Shown piece after piece: positions 1 through 5,456 of a DNA stretch of 5,456 bases. Each line of letters opens with the position of its first letter. The first letter of the stretch is position 1. The notes beneath the pieces were generated by a model that had not been told where the DNA came from, ran no database searches, and was given only the letters and a program-made list of their open reading frames with translations. This stretch comes from Dehalococcoidales bacterium (lineage in GTDB: Bacteria; Chloroflexota; Dehalococcoidia; Dehalococcoidales; JAQTRN01). The position numbers were made by a program, and so were the translations under genes. The stretch lies in assembly GCA_028711795.1 (NCBI GenBank), contig JAQTRN010000081.1:1-5456 (forward strand), read 5' to 3'.

Positions 1-751
1 TGCCTGTGGGTAGGTGTGTTATGCGCACGGCGGTGGCTACCTTATTCACATTCTGACCGCCGGCGCCGCCGCTGTGGTAGATATCTATCTTGAGGTCATC
101 GGGATTGACGGCGATATCCACCTCTTCCGCTTTGGGCAACACAGCTACGGTGGCGGTCGAAGTATGAATTCGGCCCGAAGCCTCGGTGGTAGGTACCCGC
201 TGGACGCGGTGGACGCCTCTTTCGTACTTCAGTCGGCTGAAGGCGCCTTTACCATCTATTTCGAAGGTGATCTCTTTGAAGCCACCTTTTTCGCTCTGGC
301 TGGTATTGATAATATCTACCTTCCAGCCTTTGGACTGGGCATAGCGACTGTACATGCGAAAAAGGTCGGCAGCGAACAGGGCCGCTTCCTCCCCGCCGGT
401 GCCGGCCCTGATTTCCACGATGATATCCCGCTGGTCCTTGGCGTCTTTGGGCACTAGTTCGAGCTTGATTTCCTGGAGTAGCTGGTCTAGCTGTATCTCG
501 AGGTCTTTTACCTCCTGTTTGACCATGGCTGCCATCTCTTCGTCCAGTGTCTCGCTTAGCATCCCTCTGGTCTCTTCCAGAGTTTTGGCGGTGGCCTTAT
601 ACTTCCGGTACCGGTCAACCAGTTTTTCGAGGCCGGCTCTCTCCTGGGCTAATACCTGTAACTGCTTCCGGTTGGCGGCCACCTCAGGACGGCCCATTTG
701 TTCCCCCAGCTCCTCATAGTGCTGGTCTATCTGCTCTAATCTATCCCACAT
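1..751 (-). CDS. prfA: Peptide chain release factor 1 (RF1), N-terminal 250 codons, 3' end outside window
   Basis: RF1 recognises UAA and UAG stop codons in the ribosomal A site and triggers peptide release. The visible 250 residues hold the alpha-helical domain 1 (about 1-105), the IRAGTGGEEAALFAADLFRMY stretch that opens domain 2, and the HRVQRVPTTEASGRIHTSTA block. The tripeptide PTT at 187-189 fits the RF1 PxT stop-codon selector; RF2 has SPF there. The catalytic GGQ is at 231-233, almost exactly where E. coli RF1 has it (233-235). RF1 is normally about 360 residues, so roughly 110 C-terminal residues lie left of position 1. The ATG at 749-751 is preceded by GAGGAG at good spacing and gives a typical RF1 N-terminus (MWDRLEQID). 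The gene prmC (GGQ methyltransferase) often follows prfA, but that would be outside the window. Residues after GGQ (NVNK) differ from the E. coli HVNT type. Confidence 0.97.
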   Translation of the reverse strand, partial: MWDRLEQIDQHYEELGEQMGRPEVAANRKQLQVLAQERAGLEKLVDRYRKYKATAKTLEETRGMLSETLDEEMAAMVKQEVKDLEIQLDQLLQEIKLELVPKDAKDQRDIIVEIRAGTGGEEAALFAADLFRMYSRYAQSKGWKVDIINTSQSEKGGFKEITFEIDGKGAFSRLKYERGVHRVQRVPTTEASGRIHTSTATVAVLPKAEEVDIAVNPDDLKIDIYHSGGAGGQNVNKVATAVRITHLPTG

Positions 752-757
752 GGACAA

Positions 758-766
758 CTCCTCACC
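758..766 (-). promoter_or_regulatory. Ribosome binding site of prfA
   Basis: On the minus strand this reads GGTGAGGAG and ends six bases before the ATG at 749-751. It is the strongest Shine-Dalgarno match in the window and fixes the prfA start. An in-frame TTG two codons upstream of the ATG would be too close to this site to be used. Confidence 0.8.
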
Positions 767-771
767 GTGAA

Positions 772-800
772 ATTATAGCAAAGCTGTCGCCTGGGCTCAA
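772..800 (-). promoter_or_regulatory. Candidate sigma-70 type promoter of prfA with extended -10
   Basis: On the minus strand a TTGAGC -35 box (795-800) is separated by 17 bases from a perfect TATAAT -10 box (772-777). The -10 is directly preceded by TGC, which makes it an extended -10. Transcription would start near 765, leaving only about 14-16 bases before the ATG. The promoter suggests prfA is transcribed on its own as well as, or instead of, by read-through from the nucleotidyltransferase gene 146 bases upstream. Seen by eye only; there are no expression data. Confidence 0.65.
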
Positions 801-897
801 ACACGTATCATCAGTCTCAGGTTCGATATGACAACGATGCCAGCTAGCAATAAGAGTCGAGAGGCCCGAGTCAGGAATGAGACTTTCGGTGGTATAG

Positions 898-1998
898 CTA
901 CTGGTTGTCGGCGTTCTTCACTACGGCTCCGGGACCGATTTTACTACCCGGTTTAAGTTGGTATCCACTATCGATTGTCACGTTATTGCCAATGACCGAG
1001 TTCTCCACGATACTATTTGATTTGAGGTGGCAGCCACTGGCCACAATCGAGCTTTTGATGTATACCTGCTTCTCCAGTCGGGTGTCTTGCCAGATTATCG
1101 AGTCCTCGATGGTGGTCTCTTCCAGAATGGTGCACCCGGGGCCAATAACTACCGGTCCGATCAGACTGACTCCGGCGCCGATAGCGCAGCTATCGCCGAT
1201 GACCGCCGGTCCCGTAATCCGGGCTGTTGCGTGGATCTGGCTCCTCTCCCCGATGGTGACCCTCTGCGTCGAAGAAAAAGGGTACTGGTTACTTTTGCCA
1301 CTGAGCAGGTCCCGGTTGAGCTGGTGGTATTTTTCGGGGGTGCCGATGTCTATCCAGTATGCTGGTGAAGGATAGGCATAAAGCGGCTCGCCCCGCTCCA
1401 GGAGTTTGGGGAACAGTTGCCGTTCGAAGCTGAAAACGGTCCCGGCAGGAATGTATTCCAGCACCTCTGGCTCGACGACATAGGTGCCAGCATTGACCAT
1501 ATTGGTTGTTATCTGGCTCTTTTCCGGTTTCTCTAAGAAACGGGTGATTTTGCTACGGCCGTCGGTTTCTATCAGGCCGTAGCTGGAGGGGTCTTCTACA
1601 GGCGTGCAGGCAATGGTCAGCCTGGCCCGGGTCTGCCGGTGAAAATCAATCATAGCGCTGATATCGAGGTCGGTGAAAGTATCGCCATTCAGTACCAGAA
1701 AGGTTTCATCCAAATAGCCGGCGGCGTTTTTCACGGCGCCGGCGGTACCCAACGGGACAGTTTCGACCACATAGGTAAGCTGACTGCCAAACCGGGCGCC
1801 ATCAAGAAAATAGTCGGTGATGGTCTGGGCCAGGTGGCTCTGCGCCAGAACAACATCGGTTACCCGGTGCCGGCCCAGGTGGCGGATAACGTATTCGAGG
1901 AAGGGGATGTTGAGTACGGGTACCATGGCCTTGGGAGTGTTACTGGTAAGGGGAAGTAATCTGGTGGCCTGTCCTCCGGCCAGGATAACCACTTTCAT
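898..1998 (-). CDS. Sugar-1-phosphate nucleotidyltransferase with C-terminal left-handed beta-helix (GDP-mannose pyrophosphorylase-like NDP-sugar synthase)
   Basis: This cytoplasmic enzyme joins a nucleoside triphosphate and a sugar-1-phosphate into an NDP-sugar and pyrophosphate. Of its 366 residues, about 1-235 form the Rossmann-like nucleotidyltransferase domain. It has the signature GGQATRLLPLT (8-18) with Lys23, the metal-binding LNGDT (103-107), FLEKPEK (154-160), NAGTYVVEP (169-177) and YWIDIGTPEKY (214-224). About 248-360 is a left-handed beta-helix of hexapeptide repeats (ITGPAVIGDS, VSLIGPVVIGPG, ENSVIGNNVTI). This layout matches mannose-1-phosphate guanylyltransferases and related glucose-1-phosphate enzymes; the sugar and base cannot be told from sequence, so no symbol is given. 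I chose the ATG at 1996-1998 because MKVVILAGG is the usual N-terminus and AAAGGGAA lies just upstream. A longer reading frame from 2061 has no support and would overlap the promoter. The family consensus is GGxGTRL; here Ala replaces the second Gly. Confidence 0.93.
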   Translation of the reverse strand: MKVVILAGGQATRLLPLTSNTPKAMVPVLNIPFLEYVIRHLGRHRVTDVVLAQSHLAQTITDYFLDGARFGSQLTYVVETVPLGTAGAVKNAAGYLDETFLVLNGDTFTDLDISAMIDFHRQTRARLTIACTPVEDPSSYGLIETDGRSKITRFLEKPEKSQITTNMVNAGTYVVEPEVLEYIPAGTVFSFERQLFPKLLERGEPLYAYPSPAYWIDIGTPEKYHQLNRDLLSGKSNQYPFSSTQRVTIGERSQIHATARITGPAVIGDSCAIGAGVSLIGPVVIGPGCTILEETTIEDSIIWQDTRLEKQVYIKSSIVASGCHLKSNSIVENSVIGNNVTIDSGYQLKPGSKIGPGAVVKNADNQ

Positions 1999-2003
1999 AT
2001 ATG

Positions 2004-2011
2004 TTCCCTTT
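2004..2011 (-). promoter_or_regulatory. Ribosome binding site that decides the nucleotidyltransferase start
   Basis: On the minus strand AAAGGGAA ends five bases before the ATG at 1996-1998, supporting that internal ATG over the more upstream one at 2059-2061. A second purine run, AAAGGG, lies directly upstream of it at 2012-2017. Confidence 0.6.
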
Positions 2012-2032
2012 CCCTTTAGGCTATAATCACCT

Positions 2033-2061
2033 ATGTTATCATGGCTGGTGCTAGCTGACAA
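2033..2061 (-). promoter_or_regulatory. Candidate promoter of the nucleotidyltransferase gene
   Basis: On the minus strand TTGTCA (2056-2061) is followed after 17 bases by TAACAT (2033-2038), with TGA immediately before the -10, giving an extended -10. Transcription would start near 2026, about 28 bases before the ATG, so the leader would contain the AAAGGGAA ribosome binding site. It faces away from the mobB promoter. Judged by eye. Confidence 0.55.
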
Positions 2062-2086
2062 TGAGTGTGCTGTGGGCTGTTGCCGG

Positions 2087-2116
2087 TTGCGGCTGATGGT
2101 GCGCTCGGTGCATAAT
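2087..2116 (+). promoter_or_regulatory. Candidate promoter of mobB
   Basis: TTGCGG (2087-2092) and CATAAT (2111-2116) are spaced by 18 bases, and TAATAT and TATGAT overlap the -10 region. Transcription would begin near 2123, about 35 bases before the mobB ATG. A small GCCG/CGGC hairpin (2082-2093) overlaps the -35 box; its role, if any, is unknown. Confidence 0.45.
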
Positions 2117-2140
2117 ATGATGATTGTAAATGGAGCCGGA

Positions 2141-2147
2141 AAAGGAG
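2141..2147 (+). promoter_or_regulatory. Ribosome binding site of mobB
   Basis: AAAGGAG lies ten bases before the ATG at 2158. The spacing is slightly long, but this is the best match near the start; a weaker AGGA abuts the ATG itself. Confidence 0.65.
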
Positions 2148-2157
2148 AATTACAGGA

Positions 2158-2826
2158 ATGCCACCGATAGTATCGATTGTTGGTAGATCAAGCTCAGGGA
2201 AGACAACGCTGGTAGAAGCGCTGGTCCGCGAGTTGAAGCGCCGCGGGTTCCGGGTGAGTACGATAAAACATACTCCTCAGGGGATGAACATTGACGAACC
2301 TGACACAGACAGTTGGCGTCACATTCAAGCCGGAAGCGAGGCCACGGCCATTAGTTCTACCGAAAGGTTAGTGCTGTTCAAGCCTATCCCGCTGGGCGCT
2401 ACCCTGGATGAAATTGCCCGAATACTGGGCGAGGACTGCGATATTATCCTGGCCGAAGGCTTTAAGCAGAGTGATATGCCTAAGATTGAGGTACACCGTA
2501 AGGAGTCAGGCCCCCCTCTCAGCTCTGTCCGGAAGTTATTTGCCATCGCTACTGATGAGCCGCTGGACACCAAGGTCAGGCAGTTTTCCCTGAACGATAC
2601 CAAAGGCCTGGTCGATCTTCTGGAGGAGGGATTCATTAAACCGCAACTGGAAAGGACAGCCATCTATGTCAACGGGGTACCGGTGCCGTTGACCAGTTTC
2701 CCCAGGAGCATAATAGAGAAAATCCTGATAGCAATGGTGTCGTCCCTCAAAGGAGTCGATGAGGTGCGGAGCCTGGATATCTTTCTGAGGAGAGTACCAG
2801 CTAAGAAATTCAGGTCCCGGGTATAG
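2158..2826 (+). CDS. mobB: Molybdopterin-guanine dinucleotide biosynthesis protein MobB, with C-terminal extension
   Basis: MobB is a GTP-binding P-loop protein that assists MobA in attaching GMP to molybdopterin to make the bis-MGD form of the molybdenum cofactor, and acts in the cytoplasm. The Walker A motif GRSSSGKTT is at 9-17, followed by STIKHTPQG (34-42), the DTDSWRHIQAGSEA block (49-62) that is the most MobB-specific part, and the hydrophobic DIILAEGFK (95-103) with PKIEVHR (108-114). E. coli MobB is about 175 residues. This one has 222, and about 168-222 is an extension containing IYVNGVPVPL and MVSSLKGV. I recall similar tails on MobB proteins of other anaerobes, but could not check this. 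No molybdoenzyme or mobA gene is in the window. The gene stands alone on the plus strand between two minus-strand units and ends 23 bases before the converging PHP gene. Confidence 0.93.
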   Translation: MPPIVSIVGRSSSGKTTLVEALVRELKRRGFRVSTIKHTPQGMNIDEPDTDSWRHIQAGSEATAISSTERLVLFKPIPLGATLDEIARILGEDCDIILAEGFKQSDMPKIEVHRKESGPPLSSVRKLFAIATDEPLDTKVRQFSLNDTKGLVDLLEEGFIKPQLERTAIYVNGVPVPLTSFPRSIIEKILIAMVSSLKGVDEVRSLDIFLRRVPAKKFRSRV

Positions 2827-2860
2827 GCCAGAAGCCGGCCCTCTGGCTCTTATTGTTCCT
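2827..2860 (+). terminator. Probable rho-independent terminator of mobB
   Basis: GCCAGA (2827-2832) pairs with TCTGGC (2842-2847) across a nine-base loop, and a G-U pair can extend the stem. A T-rich but interrupted tract (TCTTATTGTT) follows. The hairpin starts right after the mobB stop codon, and its tail overlaps the last codons of the converging PHP gene. Read on the minus strand the stem has no T tract, so I assign it to mobB only. Confidence 0.45.
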
Positions 2861-3512
2861 GAAGTTGATTCTTCAGCCGGTGGGTGAAACTGGCCAGGTG
2901 CACCAGCGGATTAGTCCGGTGGCCCAGAATCTTACCCTGTGCCGCAGCCTGAAGAAAATCGTTTTTCCCCTTGAATGCCGGCATCTCGACATAGGCGTTG
3001 CCTATCTCGCCAATAGTGTGGGCGTCGCTACCGGCGACCTCCGGTAATCCAAGCTTCCTGGCCAGAGCGCGTGTCTTTATGGTCGGTCGCAGAAACGAAC
3101 TCCGGGCATTAAATACTTCAATGATGTTGGCTTGCCTGGCTAATGATTCCAGACTTGCGGAGTCCAGTTTGAGCCCGCGGAAAGTGTCAAAGGGGTGGGG
3201 TAAGGATACCAGACCGTCTTGCTCCCTGATCCGTGATATAGCCTCCTCAATCGAGATATGGGTAGGAATGCTCTCTTTGAGAAACATACCCATTATCTCG
3301 CCATAAGGTGTCAGAATTTCCTCGGCAACAATCACGGTAAACGGGGCGATATCCTGTATCTTTAGTGCCCCTTCGGCGGTGCCATGATCGGCGATGGCGA
3401 TACAGTTGATGCCGAGTTCCAGACAGCGGTCGACTATTTTCCGCAGCGGACTGTCACAGTCTACCGAGTATTCGGTGTGAATATGAAAATCGGCTTTAAA
3501 TACTTCAGTCAA
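2850..3512 (-). CDS. PHP-domain metal-dependent phosphoesterase, TTG start
   Basis: A 220-residue stand-alone PHP (polymerase and histidinol phosphatase) domain, which hydrolyses phosphate esters or nucleic acid ends using bound metals. All expected metal-ligand motifs are present: DFHIHTEYSVD with His10 and His12, ADHGT with Asp42 and His43, the VAEEI glutamates 64-65, LPHPFD with His106, and AGSDAH with Asp163 and His165. It therefore looks catalytically intact. No signal peptide or membrane segment is seen, so it is probably cytoplasmic. Its substrate is unknown; relatives include TrpH/RNase AM-like enzymes and histidinol phosphatases, but no histidine gene is nearby. The start is TTG at 3510-3512: an in-frame TAA lies two codons further upstream, no ATG or GTG occurs before the HxH motif, and GGAAAGG sits about ten bases ahead. 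It is the last gene of the minus-strand cluster, 40 bases after the peptidase gene. Confidence 0.9.
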   Translation of the reverse strand: MTEVFKADFHIHTEYSVDCDSPLRKIVDRCLELGINCIAIADHGTAEGALKIQDIAPFTVIVAEEILTPYGEIMGMFLKESIPTHISIEEAISRIREQDGLVSLPHPFDTFRGLKLDSASLESLARQANIIEVFNARSSFLRPTIKTRALARKLGLPEVAGSDAHTIGEIGNAYVEMPAFKGKNDFLQAAAQGKILGHRTNPLVHLASFTHRLKNQLQEQ

Positions 3513-3552
3513 TCTTATTTAACCTTTCCGGGGTAACTGATATTTGTCTCAG

Positions 3553-4635
3553 TCAGCGGGGACGGTTCTTCCGGCTCCGGGAGAGCACGTTAATTTTTCC
3601 ATTTTCCATGACTACTGTGTCTTCGATACGGACGCCGCCCCAGCCGCTCAGGTAAATGCCGGGTTCGATAGAGAATACCATACCGTTGAGTAGAACGTCG
3701 GGTGAATGGGGCCCCAGGCGTGGCGACTCGTGGGTTACCAGGCCAATTCCGTGGCCCAGGGCATGGCCGAAGGCCGGGCCATAACCGGCTTCCTCGATAA
3801 TATTTCTGGCTACTTTGTCGGCCTGGTCACCGGTAAAGGAGTCCTGGATGGCGGCGATGGCCGCTAGTTGTGCCTTGAGCACCGTGTCGTAGACTTTATG
3901 TAATACCTCGTCAGGGGAGCCGAGGTAGATAGTCCGACTCAAGTCACTGCCGTAGCCATTTACGCGGGCGCCGATGTCAATGACCACCGGCTCGCCGGGA
4001 GCGATAACCCGCTCCGACGGTCTGGCGTGGGGTAGTGCCGCATTCGGGCCGGCGGCGACAATGATATCGAAGGGGAGTGCCTGACTCCCGTTCTCACGCA
4101 TGAATTTCTCTATCTCCCAGGCGACATCTTTTTCGGTCATACCGGGACGTATTCGGTCGGCAACATATTCGAAGGCGCGGTCGCTGATGGCCACCGCCTG
4201 CGAAATAAGCGCTATCTCCTGAGGCTCTTTGATGGCGCGGAGCGGCTCGACCAACCTTTCTGTCGCAATTAGTTTTACGCTGGACTGGCCCTTTGCCAGC
4301 GCGTCAGTCAGTTGCTGGTACAGAGAAAAGGTGATGTTCCCGGCTTCAAATCCCAGCGTCCTTATATTGTAATTAGCGATGAGTTTGGGGAACCAGTCGG
4401 CGACGCTGCCGGTTATCTGGAAGATTTCACAGTCGGGCGCCTGTCTTTTCCCCTGTTCGATATAGCGGAAATCGGTAACCAGGGCGGTATCCTGTGGTGT
4501 TATCAGGAGAAAACCGTCTGACCCATCAAAGTTAGAGAGATAGTACCGGTTCTCTGGTTGCGAGATGAAGACGGCATCCAGCTCTCTTGTAGTCAGTTTC
4601 TGACGTAGTTTCTGTAGTCGATTGCCGATATTCAA
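3553..4635 (-). CDS. M24-family Xaa-Pro aminopeptidase / prolidase-like metallopeptidase, TTG start
   Basis: This cytoplasmic enzyme removes N-terminal residues preceding proline, or splits Xaa-Pro dipeptides. Residues 1-130 form the creatinase N-terminal domain (LDAVFISQPENRYYLSNF) and about 140-350 the pita-bread catalytic domain. The five expected metal ligands are Asp220 (VVIDIGA), Asp231 (GSDLSRT), His295 (GHGIGL), Glu324 (FSIEPGIY) and Glu338 (RIEDT). His203 (LPHARPS) and His302 (THESP) fit the substrate-binding histidines. At 360 residues the length is usual. The start is TTG at 4633-4635: the recombinase stop TAG lies in the same frame five codons upstream, and GGGGGAAG precedes the TTG. 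The upstream ATG at 4646-4648 is out of frame. The gene follows the recombinase by 15 bases, suggesting one transcript. The last ten residues (LSRSRKNRPR) are unlike the usual family ending. PepP and PepQ types cannot be separated with certainty. Confidence 0.93.
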   Translation of the reverse strand: MNIGNRLQKLRQKLTTRELDAVFISQPENRYYLSNFDGSDGFLLITPQDTALVTDFRYIEQGKRQAPDCEIFQITGSVADWFPKLIANYNIRTLGFEAGNITFSLYQQLTDALAKGQSSVKLIATERLVEPLRAIKEPQEIALISQAVAISDRAFEYVADRIRPGMTEKDVAWEIEKFMRENGSQALPFDIIVAAGPNAALPHARPSERVIAPGEPVVIDIGARVNGYGSDLSRTIYLGSPDEVLHKVYDTVLKAQLAAIAAIQDSFTGDQADKVARNIIEEAGYGPAFGHALGHGIGLVTHESPRLGPHSPDVLLNGMVFSIEPGIYLSGWGGVRIEDTVVMENGKINVLSRSRKNRPR

Positions 4636-4638
4636 AAT

Positions 4639-4646
4639 CTTCCCCC
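4639..4646 (-). promoter_or_regulatory. Ribosome binding site supporting the TTG start of the peptidase
   Basis: GGGGGAAG on the minus strand lies just before the TTG at 4633-4635, between the recombinase stop codon and the peptidase start. It is a purine-rich but imperfect Shine-Dalgarno match. Confidence 0.45.
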
Positions 4647-4650
4647 ATAT

Positions 4651-5456
4651 CTAGGTTTGCGGTTGATCAGTCCCTTCGCGGGCTAACGGGTGTGCCGAGA
4701 GGTACACTTTCCTGGCCTGGCTCTGGCTGATATGAGTGTAAATCTGGGTGGTGGATAGACTGGCATGTCCCAGTAGTTCCTGGACTGCTCTCAAATCAGC
4801 GCCACCATCGAGGAGATGGGTGGCAAAAGTGTGGCGCAGCATGTGGGGGTAAACCCTTCTCCTGGCACCGACGGCAGTAGCGTACTTCTCCAGGATTCTC
4901 TGAACTCTTCGCTCGACGAGACGGTCCCCGTACCGGTTGAGGAACAGGGCATCGGTCTTTTTCTTACCGAGCAGTGCGGGTCGACCTCGCTTCAGGTAAG
5001 TGATTATCGCCCTGGCGGCCGGTTGGCCCATCAGGACCATGCGTTCTTTAGACCCTTTACCCCAGACGCGAATCTCATTGGTTTCGAGATTGACCTGTGC
5101 CAGATCGAGGTTTACCAGTTCACTCACCCTGAGGCCGGAGGCGTAGAGTACCTCCAGTAGAGCACGATCGCGTAACCCCCGGGGGTTAGACACATCGGGA
5201 GCTTCCAGAAGTCGCTCGACCTCACTCAGAGTAAGGAAGGAGGGGAGCCGCTTGTCCAACTTCGGAGAAGATGTACTGACTAGCGGGTTGACGGGTACCA
5301 TCCCCTCACGCAAGAGGTAGCCGTAGAAGGAGCGTATCGCTGAGAGCTTACGGGCAATACTCGCCTTGACAAAGCCTCTGTCCAGGAGCTGGGAGAGGTA
5401 ATTGCGCAGGCTGTGTTTATCCACTTCCTTGAGTGAGCTGATTTGCTGGCTCTTCA
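4651..5456 (-). CDS. Xer-type tyrosine recombinase (XerC/XerD family), 5' end outside window
   Basis: Tyrosine recombinases of this type resolve chromosome dimers at dif by cutting and rejoining DNA through a covalent phosphotyrosine. In the 267 visible codons, the N-terminal SAM-like core-binding domain is partly present (LRNYLSQLLDRG, SIARKLSAIRSFYGYLLREG) and the catalytic domain is complete. Numbering from the GTG at 5422-5424, the active-site residues are Arg99 (ASGLRVSEL), Lys123 (GKGSKER), His194 and Arg197 (HMLRH), His220 (LLGH) and Tyr229 (IYTH). Their spacing matches E. coli XerD almost exactly. The GTG is probably an internal valine: the frame stays open for ten more codons to the edge, and the family normally has about 300 residues, so about 30-50 are missing. 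HMLRH is XerC-like and DGGADLRAVQELLGH is XerD-like, so I give no symbol. It heads, within view, the cluster with the peptidase and PHP genes. A chromosomal housekeeping role is inferred from context, as no phage or integron genes are visible. Confidence 0.92.
   Translation of the reverse strand, partial: KSQQISSLKEVDKHSLRNYLSQLLDRGFVKASIARKLSAIRSFYGYLLREGMVPVNPLVSTSSPKLDKRLPSFLTLSEVERLLEAPDVSNPRGLRDRALLEVLYASGLRVSELVNLDLAQVNLETNEIRVWGKGSKERMVLMGQPAARAIITYLKRGRPALLGKKKTDALFLNRYGDRLVERRVQRILEKYATAVGARRRVYPHMLRHTFATHLLDGGADLRAVQELLGHASLSTTQIYTHISQSQARKVYLSAHPLAREGTDQPQT

Noticed and set aside
14..831. Plus-strand open frames overlapping prfA
   Set aside because: They are antisense shadows of a clear RF1 reading frame and show no protein family resemblance.
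814..840. Possible tRNA T-loop (GGTTCGA) in the prfA upstream spacer
   Set aside because: Flanking bases do not pair into a T stem, and no acceptor or anticodon arm can be drawn around it.
843..895. Possible terminator after the nucleotidyltransferase gene
   Set aside because: Only four-base stems (such as AGTC/GACT) without a T tract were found on the minus strand, too weak to call.
1999..2061. Longer N-terminus (21 extra residues) for the nucleotidyltransferase from an ATG at 2059-2061
   Set aside because: The extra residues show no family similarity, the canonical MKVVILAGG begins at the inner ATG with its own ribosome binding site, and the outer start would overlap the candidate promoter.
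3534..3549. Short inverted repeat CTGA...TCAG between the peptidase and PHP genes
   Set aside because: It pairs over only four bases with mismatches inside, so it is not a convincing operator or hairpin.
4532..4648. Small minus-strand ORF from the ATG at 4646-4648
   Set aside because: It is about 38 codons, out of frame with the peptidase and fully overlapped by it, with no recognisable sequence. The conserved N-terminus is in the TTG frame.
192..5299. Six GGTACC hexamers, more than the one or two expected by chance
   Set aside because: All six lie inside coding sequence and most encode Val-Pro with GTA valine codons, so codon use explains them. The spacing is irregular.
5422..5424. GTG as the true start of the recombinase
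   Set aside because: The reading frame continues to the window edge without a stop, the SAM-like domain would be cut in half, and the protein would be about 40 residues shorter than the family. The GTG is read as an internal valine.

Overview
This is an ordinary-looking bacterial chromosomal segment of moderately high GC content, densely packed with housekeeping and metabolic genes. No mobile element, CRISPR array, rRNA or tRNA was recognised. The lineage is uncertain. The wording of the sugar nucleotidyltransferase (GGQATRLLPLT) and of the RF1 GGQ loop reminds me of Chloroflexota, Dehalococcoidia in particular, but that is an impression from memory and not a search result.

Layout from left to right. 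(1) Positions 1-751, minus strand: the first 250 codons of prfA, peptide chain release factor 1, cut by the left edge. Its own extended -10 promoter and a strong ribosome binding site lie just upstream. (2) Positions 898-1998, minus strand: a sugar-1-phosphate nucleotidyltransferase with a C-terminal left-handed beta-helix. (3) Positions 1999-2157: a divergent intergenic region with a good candidate promoter for each side. (4) Positions 2158-2826, plus strand: mobB, a GTP-binding protein of molybdopterin guanine dinucleotide synthesis with a C-terminal extension. It ends in a hairpin that probably terminates it against the converging operon. (5) Positions 2850-5456, minus strand: a likely operon in the order Xer-type tyrosine recombinase (5' end beyond the right edge), M24 Xaa-Pro aminopeptidase, PHP-domain metal-dependent phosphoesterase. 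The gaps are 15 and 40 bases. The last two genes must start at TTG codons, because in-frame stops lie just upstream.

The genes do not form one pathway. prfA terminates translation, the nucleotidyltransferase feeds activated sugar to the cell surface or glycan synthesis, mobB serves molybdoenzymes, and the recombinase probably resolves chromosome dimers. The peptidase and phosphoesterase have general metabolic roles whose substrates cannot be read from the sequence. I found no convincing undescribed system. The points worth a second look are small: an RF1 with an atypical sequence around GGQ, a very short predicted prfA leader, two forced TTG starts, the MobB extension, and an odd C-terminus on the peptidase.
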